The position numbers and the translations under genes were made by a program. 64,000 nt of DNA from Prosopocoilus inquinatus (taxonomy: Eukaryota > Arthropoda > Insecta > Coleoptera > Lucanidae), in contig CM069871.1 in assembly GCA_036172665.1 (NCBI GenBank), positions 6,820,001 to 6,884,000 of the forward strand, given 5' to 3'. The notes beneath the pieces are model-generated. The model saw nothing but the letters and a program-made list of their open reading frames with translations. It had not been told where the DNA came from and made no database searches. The number at the start of each line of letters is the position of its first letter. Position 1 is the first letter of the stretch. This document shows, piece by piece, positions 1 through 9,966 of the stretch.

Positions 1-70
1 ATCATTCTAAATCGAACAAAATACAATATTTTAATAAAAAAAAAAACTAAAAGAATATAAAGATTGTATA

Positions 71-186
71 AGATTGCTTTTGGTTTGCAGTGAAAATACG
101 TCTCTGCTGAAGAAGCCCCAAATAGTGCTGAAATAGCTGTACAGGGACTGCTCGAGGTTTTCACTGCAATCAAAAACGATTTGCAA
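71..186 (+). repeat. Hammerhead-bearing repeat, copy 1
   Basis: This stretch matches, in opposite orientation, the hammerhead-bearing segment near 23.26-23.42 kb. Imperfect inverted arms (about 71-96 and 158-186, sharing the core TTGCAGTGAAAA / TTTTCACTGCAA) enclose the ribozyme motif at 100-148. The outer limits of the element and any target duplication could not be defined here, because no empty site is available in the window. Family assignment (Penelope-like element, retrozyme or SINE-like) is open. Confidence 0.6.
100..148 (+). ncRNA. Hammerhead ribozyme motif (family 1, copy 1)
   Basis: All three parts of a type I hammerhead core are present in order: CTGAAGA (107-113, fits CUGANGA), a stem II region (114-129, AGC/GCT plus mismatches), GAAA (130-133), and a short palindromic stem III ending in GTA (139-141), the expected NUH cleavage triplet. 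Stem I closes the fold: GTCTCTG (100-106) pairs with CAGGGAC (142-148) over 7 bp with one T-G wobble. The 23.3 kb copy keeps stem I pairing with different wobble positions. Stem II is weaker here than in that copy, so activity is uncertain. Stem III is very short, a form reported to work mainly as a dimer in some animal hammerheads (family knowledge). Confidence 0.6.
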
Positions 187-2230
187 CAAAATTTTTTTAT
201 AAGATTAAACTTTAACAGGCTTTGTTATTTTTTTTTTATCCGTCTACAGGGTATTTTAGGAAGTGTGGCTGAAAGCAGAACCTTGGTTTTCAAATGTACT
301 GGGTATATGAGAGAATACTTGTTTTTTTTTTGATAAACAATTGCGAAATTTCTTTGCATTTTACCCCCCCCCCCCCCCAATCACTGATTTGAGTAGTGGT
401 TTAAAGGATTTGTGCAATTTGGAAATCGATGAATGTCACATACTAGTCGAATCAGAGTAGAAAATGTGTCGGATATGTAAATGCAAAAAAGACAACAGAC
501 TGTAAGGATACGAGACGTGCGAGCCAACTCAATTCTTTATAATAAACATCTTTAGTACATCACGCTTCTTTCTTTCGTCATGTTGGCCAACTGTTATTGT
601 CACATAAACCGTTTTCCAAACTGTATATTTAAAAAAATATTTGACTTTTCCGCATCCTTTATCTGCAATTTTGCAAAATACGCCCGAATAAACCGCAGTT
701 TAACACATCATTGGAAACGTGTAGAAGCCGTACCCACAGTAATTTTAATCCGGCCGCGCATTATATTTAACCGGCTCATAAATAATACATTACCGCATAT
801 TAATAACTTCATAAATACCTGGGGGCGTGCAGTATATCTCGGGCTTTTTATTACAACGAGCATCTGTGCATTTAGCCGGCATCTGTTCGCTGAAAAGCGT
901 TTTGTCACTGTGACGTGCACGCACGCCACTGATGCCGTTTAATTGCAAGCCGGCTTTTTATGGAACCCGCGCTTTGATGTTCGCCGTTATTAATGATGAT
1001 ATCCAGCAGGAGCTTTATTTACGTTCTATAGTTTCCGAATGTATCCCGGTTATCGTAGATGATTAATTCGGGTTTTGCAGGACACTGTAAAAGACGAATG
1101 TTTGTTTGAAATCGGTCAAACGATTTAGTCCTATTTTAATTGATATGAATATACGAATTCGTAAGACAAATGAATACTATTTTAAAGACGTTTGTAATTT
1201 CGTGTCTCAGTTAATCATCGAACAAGCATTTATTTAAGATTGTCCGTCCGGACAATATAGGGTTTTACTGAACTTAAGTCGTTTAGATACTGGGAAGGTA
1301 AGTAATACTTGTTATGTGTGTATAATCAATAACAAACTCACTTGAACTTATACTAAATAAATAAATACGAAGTTTTTATTTATTGTAACTTAATCATACA
1401 GGTTAATGTGCACTTTTTGTTCAGTTAGGACTGCAGAGGTTATTTTCTGTTGTTGTAGTCTTCATACTGGGTTTAATCGTTTAACTTATTAATCTATCTA
1501 ATGCAAAGCACGCTAACAAATACAAGGTTGTCATCAGTCAAAGATCACAAGCAGAAAATTTAATTAAATACCCGTACATCCACAAATTCTAGAACGGTTA
1601 TGGTGTCGTCGTCTCTCCGTAAATTCAAATGAAATCCGACTTCGAAATTCGGTCACGTTACATGCAGGAGTTATGTTCCCGTGCGGATCAAAATTAATCC
1701 TGGCAGTCGCAATTCGGAAAGTCGTAGTGTGCAGTTCACTAATTAACCGACTTATACGTACAACCTCGAAATGAAATTCCCGCATACCTGACAAACGTAA
1801 TTAGCGTGTTATTGTTCGGTTCCGTCAAATATTTCGCCGCCCTAAGGGAACGGAACTTGAACGGTCGGTTCACTTGTACTTCTTTGTTTGTCTCTCAATT
1901 GCCAATTTTAAACGTATTTAATTATTTTGTTAAGCAATTTATAAATGATTAACAAAAAAAAAAAACAACAGAAATTCAATGCAGAGGTCATGAAATTTTA
2001 ATAACTTTAAAGTTCAAGAAAGAAAAAATGCCCATTTTTAATTCAGCTTCATTCATATGCGTATTTGAAAGAACCGCGTCATCGACTTTCGCGCCTGCGC
2101 AATGTCCGCGATTGTCAGGAGTTATCAGCCACTTAAATTTGATCAAAGGAAACCCACATTTCTGTGTATGAACAGTCTTTAAACATCCATTTAATAGGGT
2201 CTGATTAAAAAAAAAAAAACGTACTGCAAG
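187..2230. other. Unique AT-rich DNA, no gene seen
   Basis: There is a 15-base C run at 364-378 and several A or T runs. The 120-codon frame around 580-942 resembles no family I know, and an antisense frame overlaps it, so I do not call a gene. Sequence between about 600 and 1000 is less AT-rich than its surroundings and could be a conserved non-coding element, but nothing in it identifies a function. Confidence 0.5.
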
Positions 2231-2239
2231 TTCCTTCCT

Positions 2240-5200
2240 TCGAGAAGAGATTTTAAATTTGGCGCCTGTACAACACAGTTCAGGGAAGCAAACATAGATG
2301 GCGACCGTAAAATTTTAACGTTTTATTAAGTTTCTTAAAAATTTTGTCGACGTGGAGCTTCTTCCCTTTTGCTTATTCAAATATGCCTTTTTAATCGTTA
2401 AAAAAATTAATAAAATTTATAAGAATTGAAATGCGGAACTAAATCTGAAAACGGTACTGAAGGGTTGCGTTCAGAAACCGTATATGGAGTTCATTTTCAA
2501 CAGTACATCAGCCTGCGTCGTGTATTTAGTTGGCTTTCAACTTTTCATCGCAGAATTTCGAAAAATTAAATCAAATCCTGACAAGTCTATGACTTAGGAC
2601 CCCGTTGGGCAAACACAACAGATTAGAAAAAAAATGGATTCAACAATAAATAAATACTGAGGTTTATGAACAAACAGAAGAGGTAAGTTTAGAAATGATG
2701 TACAGAACGCACCACTTTTCAAAAAAAAAAATACCGAAACGTAAAACACAAAAACCTGTCAGAAGTGAAAAAGGTGCGTACTCTTCGAAGATATAGTTTT
2801 ATGAACCCATCTCTAAAGTTAAATGTGAAAAGCTTGTTAGGCGTAATTTAAAATGGCACGCGCGATAAAGACGACATTTTTTTTTCTAGTGCGATGTTGC
2901 ATTTTAACTAACAAACAAAAATTAAAAATCTATTAAGAGACTGAAGATGTATTTATTACAGAGGTTCGCTCTGGCAACACTGTCAAATAGAGAGCAGCTA
3001 ATGCGAAGAGAAGTGTGGGCGTACTTGTCTCTCTCACACACGTGTGACAGGTGACAGATAGATAATTTCCTAACTTATGTTAGCAAAAAATATTTGAAAT
3101 TGGCCGTGGGTTTTGTGCAAATGCAAACAGGGGAGGTTTGTTCCCCTTTTGCGCATGACAACTGTCGGTTTCAACAGTAGAGGGCGTTAATTCACTTTTC
3201 GCTTTAAGCGTTGCGCACTGATACACGTGTGCAAATCAACATCAACTATTTTTTTTAAAATTTATTATTTAATGCGAAATTAGATTAAATTAAATTACAG
3301 AAAATATATTTGCGAATGGTTTTAAATCTGGCGCTCAGGAAAGCAAACGTAGGCGGCGCCTGCGAAACTTCATGTCATTAATTTTAAATATTATAGTTTA
3401 TTTTTATTTATTTTTATTATGTTTAGTTATACGCAGGACCCCCGCGAGGTCAAAATCCGATCGCGTGCGACTCCATATTTTGGCGCCCTCTGAGTTGGGG
3501 CACACAAAAACGGTGAATTATCAAAATTATTAAAAGAAATTAAAAGAAACAAAAAATGGAAAACACAGAAAAATAAAAAAAACATTAGGGAATTTTTGTT
3601 AAACATTTTCCTTCATTTTACAAACATTTTCCTTTTTTTTCAATTTCCCGTCTGCTGCGAGCCCCCAAAAACTAGTAACCCAATCATCTCATCTTACTAA
3701 GGAGGAAACCGTAACAGCATACATAATTTATTTTTTTACCTAACAAAATTATTAAGTACATTAATTTTTTTATGAAAAATTTGGCACACAAAACTTTTCT
3801 ACTTTTAATTGCCGCATTTAACTGTTCTATTTTAGTCGACGTCTTGCCGTGAGGTCGAAAGCTTCATCAGAACTCCCATTAATTTTAAAATAAATTAAGA
3901 GAAACAAAAAATAGACAAAGCAAAAAATAGGCAAAACAAAAAAATTTTAAAAAATTGAAACATTAGGGAATTTTTGTTAAACGTTTTCATTCATTCTTCA
4001 AATATTTTCCTTCATTTTGAAAACATTTTCCTTTATTTTGAAAACATTTTCCTTCACTTCTTTCAAGTACCTAACTGCTGCGAGCCCTCAAAAACGAAGC
4101 GCTTTCTGACTAAGGAGGCACCTGTTCAGACCCCTCCAGAATGCAAGTAGATGAATCCAGATTGTTAATAATATTAGAAAAAAAGAAACAAAATCACAGA
4201 AAGCAAAATGAACTTAAGTTTCCGAAAACTTACAAAGTAAAAAGTAATTTGTTTTTTTTAACGAAACTAACAGCTTATATAATTTATTTTTTTTTTACTA
4301 ACTACATTAAACTTTTTATGAAAAATTTAGCACACGAAAATTACAAAGATTTTCTACTTTTGATTGCCTCAGTTAACTGTTCTAGTTTAGTCGCCGTGAA
4401 GTTGACGACTTCATGAAAACAGTTCAGACTTGTAGATAGTTTTTTCGAATAATTTTAATTTTTTTTTAATGAAAAAAATAACAGTGGCCAATAGGCTAAT
4501 TGCCGCCCCTTAAAGATGGCGCCTGCGGGGGCCCTGGTTATACGAAGTTTCATAAAAAAATGATTTTAAATTCAACTCTTACATAGGCAAGCACAGATTC
4601 CGCCGCCACTGGAATTTCATTTCATTATACTTTTATACTTAATATATATACTAAATTTTAATATGGAAGTATCTTTACATATCACAGGTCAGTTTTCTTT
4701 AAATGGCGTAGTTGCGTGCGAAGTTCTTTGTCAAATTTGCACTTCCTCATTGTTATTTTCATTTTTTTTTAATGACAATCTTAAATGGCACGACGCGTAG
4801 CGATAGTTCATTAAGGCAAACATAGATGACGCTAGCGAAATTGATTTTATTAATTTTAAATAGCATTAAGTAAAACAAATCTGTGGACAGTTTCCACCAG
4901 ACGAAAATTCAATCGTCTTGTGCTTTATTATTTTATGCCAGCTTTGTTCTCAAGTGAGTGATTTTAAATTTGACGCTTGCGTATTAGTTCAGAGAATCAA
5001 CCACAGATGCCGCCAGTGGAATTTCATTTAATCACCGTGAGGGCTGGCAATTTTTTCTCATTAAATTTTAATATTCAAAAAGCCTCTTTTTGTTTGACAC
5101 GAGCTTGCTAATTCAGTTTCAACTCTACGAGGCGCTGACTCACGAGTTTTTTTTTTATAACTTTGCATTACAGTACGGCGCGCAACGATAGTTCAATATG

Positions 5201-5330
5201 GCAAGAACAGATGGCGCCGGTGAAATGTCATTTTATTATGTAGTTTTAAACTTTAATAGGAACAAATTCTGTGAACAGTTTCACCAGTTATCCTACCTGC
5301 CCCCTAGGTGGCGTTTACTTCATGTTTTAG
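2240..5330. repeat. Zone of degenerate GGCGCC/AGATGGCG repeats
   Basis: A loose module recurs: TTTTAAATTTGGCGC, then TTCAGGGAA-like sequence, then a CATAGATGGCG-like core, then a T-rich AAATTTCATTT-like tail. Copies are recognisable near 2250-2330, 3310-3400, 4500-4620, 4785-4860, 4965-5040 and 5170-5240. Spacing is irregular, so this is a decayed dispersed or tandem family rather than a clean satellite. Cores at 2296-2304, 3179-3187, 4514-4522, 5209-5217 and 5301-5314 resemble the CTCF core AGRKGGCRS. Single relatives occur near 19.65 kb and 47.15 kb. No coding capacity is seen. Confidence 0.5.
3530..4440 (+). repeat. Diverged direct duplication (two units)
   Basis: Two units of about 0.35 and 0.55 kb follow one another. 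Both share, in order, AAACATTAGGGAATTTTTGT, several ACATTTTCCTTCATTTT-like repeats, CTGCTGCGAGCCC, a CTAAGGAGG box, TTTATGAAAAATTT, and TTTTCTACTTTT followed by TAACTGTTCTA. The second unit has extra internal sequence. The frame at 4141-4416 lies inside unit 2 and is not conserved as a frame in unit 1, so it is not called as a gene. Confidence 0.65.
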
Positions 5331-5468
5331 TTTAAATAATGAGCACATGGCGTACATGCACAATTCTGCGTCAAGTTTCCTTTAGTTTGCACTTGTTTTG
5401 CAAAATGGCAAAAAAATCAAGGCAGAACGCATGAGACTAAACTATAATAATTTCAAGAAAATATATAC

Positions 5469-5935
5469 TGTTACGTTTCTAGGGTTTAAATCAATTAATT
5501 TAATCGAATAAAACAAACTGAACCGTAATTTAATAAGGATTACCATCTAATTTATTTGTAACAATTTATTTTATACACTAAATCTAACTTCGACGATCGC
5601 TAATTAGAACTCGACTAGCTCCTGAGTCAACCCCGGCCGATTTTATATTCTACGCTGGCTTCTCGTTTGTTCCATCTTCGAAGATGCTGGAAAAGTCGAG
5701 TTGGTTCGGTATAGACAGCCCGGCGGCGCGGCGGCCGATGACGCACAATAACGAACCGACTTCTTGACGCCTTCAATGTGACGTAGTGAGCTGAGTGGCG
5801 CGCCACAATACTGAGAGATTAAGGAAATTTCGTGCTCGTTCTACTTTTATAGATAGATCTCTCCGAACCTTCGGAATATGCGATGCAGATCATTCCTCTC
5901 TGCTTTACCGGTGGCCTATTCGCCAGGATGTAACA
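5469..5935. mobile_element. Possible solo LTR
   Basis: The 467-bp block starts TGTTACG and ends TGTAACA, the terminal inverted dinucleotides and extension common to many insect Gypsy and BEL LTRs. It is far more GC-rich than its flanks, especially around 5620-5790, and contains an AATAAA (about 5508). I could not find a matching 4-5 bp target duplication: the flanks are ATATAC on the left and GTTATT on the right. No matching second LTR or internal region lies nearby. It could equally be a GC-rich regulatory block with chance termini. Confidence 0.35.
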
Positions 5936-7505
5936 GTTATTCAAAGTATGTTTGTACTTAACTCAAAATACATTTCTTTTTAATTTTTATATAAACTGTA
6001 CACAACGCACGCTCTGTACAGTGTTAGCTGAATATTTTGGGGCAAAATCACCTACGACCATCAGGCAAACCAAACAATTAATTCCCTAATGAGAAATTTC
6101 GTTCAGTAACTCCCTTAATAACTCGAGGACAGAGATTATCTGCAGGTTCTCAGGCACGGAGTTTCCCGTACAGTAACTTCGAACGTCGCCTCCTGATAGG
6201 TCTCCCCTTAAATTAATGACATAAATAGTTTGCGGAGCTCGGTGGCAGCTGCAAATTAGCACGGAGTTTTCGCTCTCCGCGTCCTTGAAGAAATGTTTAA
6301 TTTAGCGCAGGTAAACGCAAGTTAATAATAACAGCCAGGGGGTAGGTAGGCAGGCAGGCAACAACCACTGGCGCAGCAGCGTTTCCTAATTAATTAATTA
6401 ATTAAGCCTGTTTTTGTGCGCGTACGTTAAAACACGTCGTAATTTCAGAAGAATGTCTAAATGTTCAGATCCGTCCCTGTTTCTATCCGGTTCGAAGATC
6501 AAAGCGGAACTTGAGATTGCACTTCGGTACGCCTATGGATTCAATGATCACATTCAATGTTCAAACTAATCAACCGTGACATGGCAGCCAATAAGCTGCA
6601 GATAACATTAGGTATTGACATCGGGTTAGTTAGCACTGAGCAAACTTAAACAAACACAGAAGTCTCGTGTAATTATACACACCGACATAAATGAGTGAAT
6701 ATGAAAGGTTAGGTATATCTATTCCTCATAGTTTTCTATCACAGGGATGTGGGTTAATTAATTAATTTTTTGGCATCGATTCTTCTATCTCCTTGGACAT
6801 GGATACTCTTTTTGTTTCTGGGTTGGAAGCTAAGAAATACCAATTTGTCTCCTTCGTTTCTGAATCTCGATCGAATCTAATTTTCTTCTTGCCCTTTTTC
6901 AACTCCCTATCATTTTCGGCGATGATATAAAAGAGTTCCTGAGATTCGTGCTTTTTTTCCTCAACTATTTCCTCTTTTTTGGATGGATTTCAGAAGCTAA
7001 GAAGTACCAATTTGCTTTTTCTTCGTTGCAAAAAGTAATTTTCCTACTATCTGTGGTGTATCATTCATTTTCGTGGCGTGAACACTTCTTGATTTACAAG
7101 TTGGAAGGCAAAAGTTAGAAACCAACAACTTCAAACTGTCAATTTTCTTTCTAACTTCTTCCATCATTCATGGCATAGAACTCGATTCCTGCTGTTTTCT
7201 TTGCAAACCACTTTTTCTGGTTAACCCCATCCAGTGTTCCCAATTTCCCTTTCGTGGGAAAGGAATTAGAAAATTTGCGTCCAAAGAGCAATTGAGAGAA
7301 AAATGAAAAAAAAATTGAGGGGGAAAGACTGTCCTATTTGCAAAAAAAAAATAGTTCGCAATGTCTTCTGGTTTGGTTCAATCAGACTGTTAGATTTGGG
7401 CATTAAATACGATTACATTAATAAACGATTGATTGACCTTGTGCTGTTAGACTTTACAAGACAGTTTAGAGGAAAATGGCTAATAAATGTTGATGTTTTC
7501 TTTTA
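5936..7505. other. No gene seen; short internal repeats
   Basis: Unique AT-rich sequence with a TTAATTAATTAATTAA run near 6388 and a GGTAGG/CAGG stretch near 6340. A diverged direct repeat (GAAGCTAAGAARTACCAATT) occurs near 6826 and 6990, about 165 bp apart. The 80-codon frame starting at 7303 runs into the adjacent MITE and is not supported as a gene. Confidence 0.5.
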
Positions 7506-7507
7506 TA

Positions 7508-7875
7508 CAGGGGGTCCCAGATTCAGTGGATCCAAATCCAAATGAGGCGTTCCTTTAAATAAATAAATAAAGAAAGTTGCTAACAATATCTTGAAAACCG
7601 TCATCTTGAATTTTATTTTGACTTAACTGTCAGCTGTATTTTATCAAATTGAGTAACTTATACATCAAGCTTTTTTCTCATATTTCTTATAATTAGGAAA
7701 TTATTAGAATTTAGAGATTTTCACGTTTTCTGCGATAATATTGGAACTATTCGGAATTTTTTCTACCGAATCTGAATCAGCACATAAAATTGAAAAACAC
7801 TACCCATTTAACCAAATCTCTATCTTCGTTAATAAGAAAGATACCCATGTAACCTACTCAATCCGGGACACCCTG
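7508..7875. mobile_element. MITE with CAGGGTGTCCC-type termini
   Basis: The left end CAGGGGGTCCCAGATTCAGT and the inverted right end (read on the minus strand, CAGGGTGTCCCGGATTGAGT) match at 17 of 20 positions, and TA dinucleotides flank both ends (7506-7507 and 7876-7877). This is the layout of a Tc1/mariner-related miniature inverted-repeat element. No transposase frame lies inside its 368 bp. The CAGGGTGT core also occurs as isolated motifs elsewhere in the window (near 16.09, 20.8 and 27.29 kb). Confidence 0.65.
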
Positions 7876-7877
7876 TA

Positions 7878-9679
7878 TTCACTGTGTGCATTTCATGTTT
7901 AATATTCCTGTTATTAAAATTGTTGCAATTTTTTTTATCTTGTTATTTTTCTCAGTATTAACTTATTTGTAAAAGTCTTATTTTCACTAGTGAAGGAATA
8001 ATTAGGAGTTTTTTTTTATTCGGGGGCAAAAAAGAGAATTTTTTTGAGCGTGATGGGGAATTCATCTCGAACGCGTTGGCAACACTAAGTTTCTTACTCT
8101 TTCAATTGTCCTCTTCTTTTTTCCAATATCATCTGTTTCTTTTTTTTTTGTTAAACCTTCTGACTTGACCTTGATTCTTTGTCTTCTACCTTCTTTCGAT
8201 TACTTCTTTTCATCGTTCCAGTCGGTTCTTCAATTCTTTGACCTCCGTCGACATCATTCGGTTCTTCAATTCTTTGACCTCCGTCGACATCATTCAGTTG
8301 GGTTGTTATCGTTTTTCTTAATTTCTTCTTATTTTTTGTTACCATTCTTTATTTGTTGTTCAACTCAAGTTCGCTTGTTTCTTTTGCCTTTTCATCTATT
8401 AATTGCATTGCACGTTTGGCTATTTTATTTTTTTTTTATGTCGGCCATGAACGACCCCATTGGGCCATCATTAACTTCGTCTAATTCCACTGGAGTTTGC
8501 TTGTAGTGAGCACCGATACACGTAAAATTCTGAGCCAAACTCCTCTCAATTATATCGGCAATTAGTATATTACGTCCTGCCAACCAAAAGTAACTACTTT
8601 GTTTCTGATGAGACACCAATTAAGCCGAAATAGCTATCCAAGGGATTCCACGTGCAGTCGAGGTCGACGCATGCACATAATTTTAATGGTATAATGAAGA
8701 TTAGCCTTTCCTAACTCTGTTGTTATTAAATCACTTAATCTGTCTTCTTGCCACCTCGAGGAAGTTGTTTTGCCTTTTTGTTCTTGTTGTTGTTCAGACA
8801 ACGTCCGACACTCTGCTTGAATTAGCCCAGGTATTTTCTGCATCCCCCTTTTTTGTTAATTAATTTTTTTACTAAAATAATATTGAGGCCCCCCCTTTCC
8901 ATCTCTGCAATGCACGATGACGAAGTGGTTTTCACTCATCACGACTTAAATTACGGCTAATTATTGAATTACAAATAGCAGAATATACGGGGGTTGACCA
9001 AAAAACAACGAAACGCCAGCAAAAAATTTTTTTGGAAGAAAATGAGGTCTAAGGGCAAAAATTTCTTTTTCGTGTGCGGTTGGAATGAATAGGGCGGGGC
9101 GTTTTGTTTTTATAAAAAGAAACTTCTTTTCTTTTTGGCTCAAAATTAAAGTTTGATACTATCTTATTAATACAAGAACCGATCATACCACCCGCAAGCT
9201 CAGAGCTTTCGAGTTTCCAGGGGATTACTTCTTTAAGAGGCTTATCAGGTAGACGATAATCACTTGATGTAAGTGTACAGCAAACTTTATTAATCGGTGC
9301 CTTGAAATTTTTCCTGAAACTGCCCTGCATCCTCCCATACAAAGGGAAGCTTGCTTGCAACTTGCAACTGTGCAACGAAGTTCTCGACGTTAATGAACGA
9401 CGACGTCGGCGTCGTCGCAGAGATGCTTCTATTAGTTATCCTTACGTTGTGGGGTTCAATTTATGTTATACGGGGTGTAATTAATTTTCTAACAAACTCA
9501 ACAATCAACGTTTCGTAATTAAAAAGAATTAATTTTCGCCGTAGCTACATACCTATATACCTTGATTGTGATTACATGCATAAAAGCTTCCCGTTTTTCC
9601 CCTCCCCCGGCCCAGCCCGAAGCTACGTTTAATATTCGTCTCGTAAAAACGGCGAAAGCCAAAGCTGAATTTGTTGGTC
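7878..9679. other. No gene seen
   Basis: Mostly T-rich unique sequence. It includes the 36-bp tandem repeat listed separately and a near-palindromic CGACGACGTCGGCGTCGTCG block close to 9400. Several short open frames overlap on both strands with no recognisable domain. The sequence up to 9683 is the host flank of the retroviral insertion and resumes at 15649. Confidence 0.5.
8223..8294. repeat. 36-bp tandem repeat, 2 copies
   Basis: Two identical 36-bp units (8223-8258 and 8259-8294) follow head to tail, each starting CGGTTCTTCAATTCTTTGAC. Because 36 is divisible by three, frames on both strands stay open across it and give a repeated 12-residue motif. That explains the overlapping short frames here without invoking a gene. 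Confidence 0.9.
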
Positions 9680-9683
9680 CGCA
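9680..9683. repeat. Target-site duplication CGCA (left)
   Basis: CGCA directly abuts the left LTR and is repeated at 15649-15652 just past the right LTR, fixing both ends of the retroviral insertion. Confidence 0.9.
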
Positions 9684-9966
9684 AATTATGTTTTTTATAA
9701 ACACGTTAATGTTTTTTAAAACATTTATTAAAGTTACAGATGGGCAGAGTAACGGTTACAAGTTCTGCAGATATGACTAAACTAAAGTTCTGACCCTAGC
9801 CCTTGGATTTGTTTTCCTATTTACTGTAGGTGGGCTTACAGGAGTTGTTCTAATATATATGCTATAGTTTGTATATTTAGTAAAGATAACGATAAATGAG
9901 TGGACAATAACAATGCGTCACTTGTTTATATTACTAATCAGGGGTCATAGAGCGTTTAACATAACT
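9684..9966 (-). repeat. 3' LTR of the retrovirus (full length, 283 bp)
   Basis: On the element strand it begins AGTTATGTTAAACG and ends AAAACATAATT. It matches the other LTR base for base by eye except for 54 bp (9799-9852) that the 5' LTR lacks. The gap is flanked by CTA on both sides, a microhomology typical of deletion. The env stop codon lies 11 bp inside this LTR. Confidence 0.93.

Noticed and set aside
364..378. Poly-C run as a regulatory tract
   Set aside because: Simple homopolymer with no further context; length may also be a sequencing artefact.
580..942. 120-codon open frame as a gene
   Set aside because: No family resemblance, overlapping antisense frame, and no splice or promoter context.
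3840..3880. Hammerhead-like CTGATGA on the minus strand
   Set aside because: No GAAA box follows at stem II distance and no stem I pairing was found.
7303..7545. 80-codon frame as a gene (CxxC motif near its start)
   Set aside because: It runs across the left end of the MITE at 7508 and has no conserved domain; the cysteine pair is insufficient.
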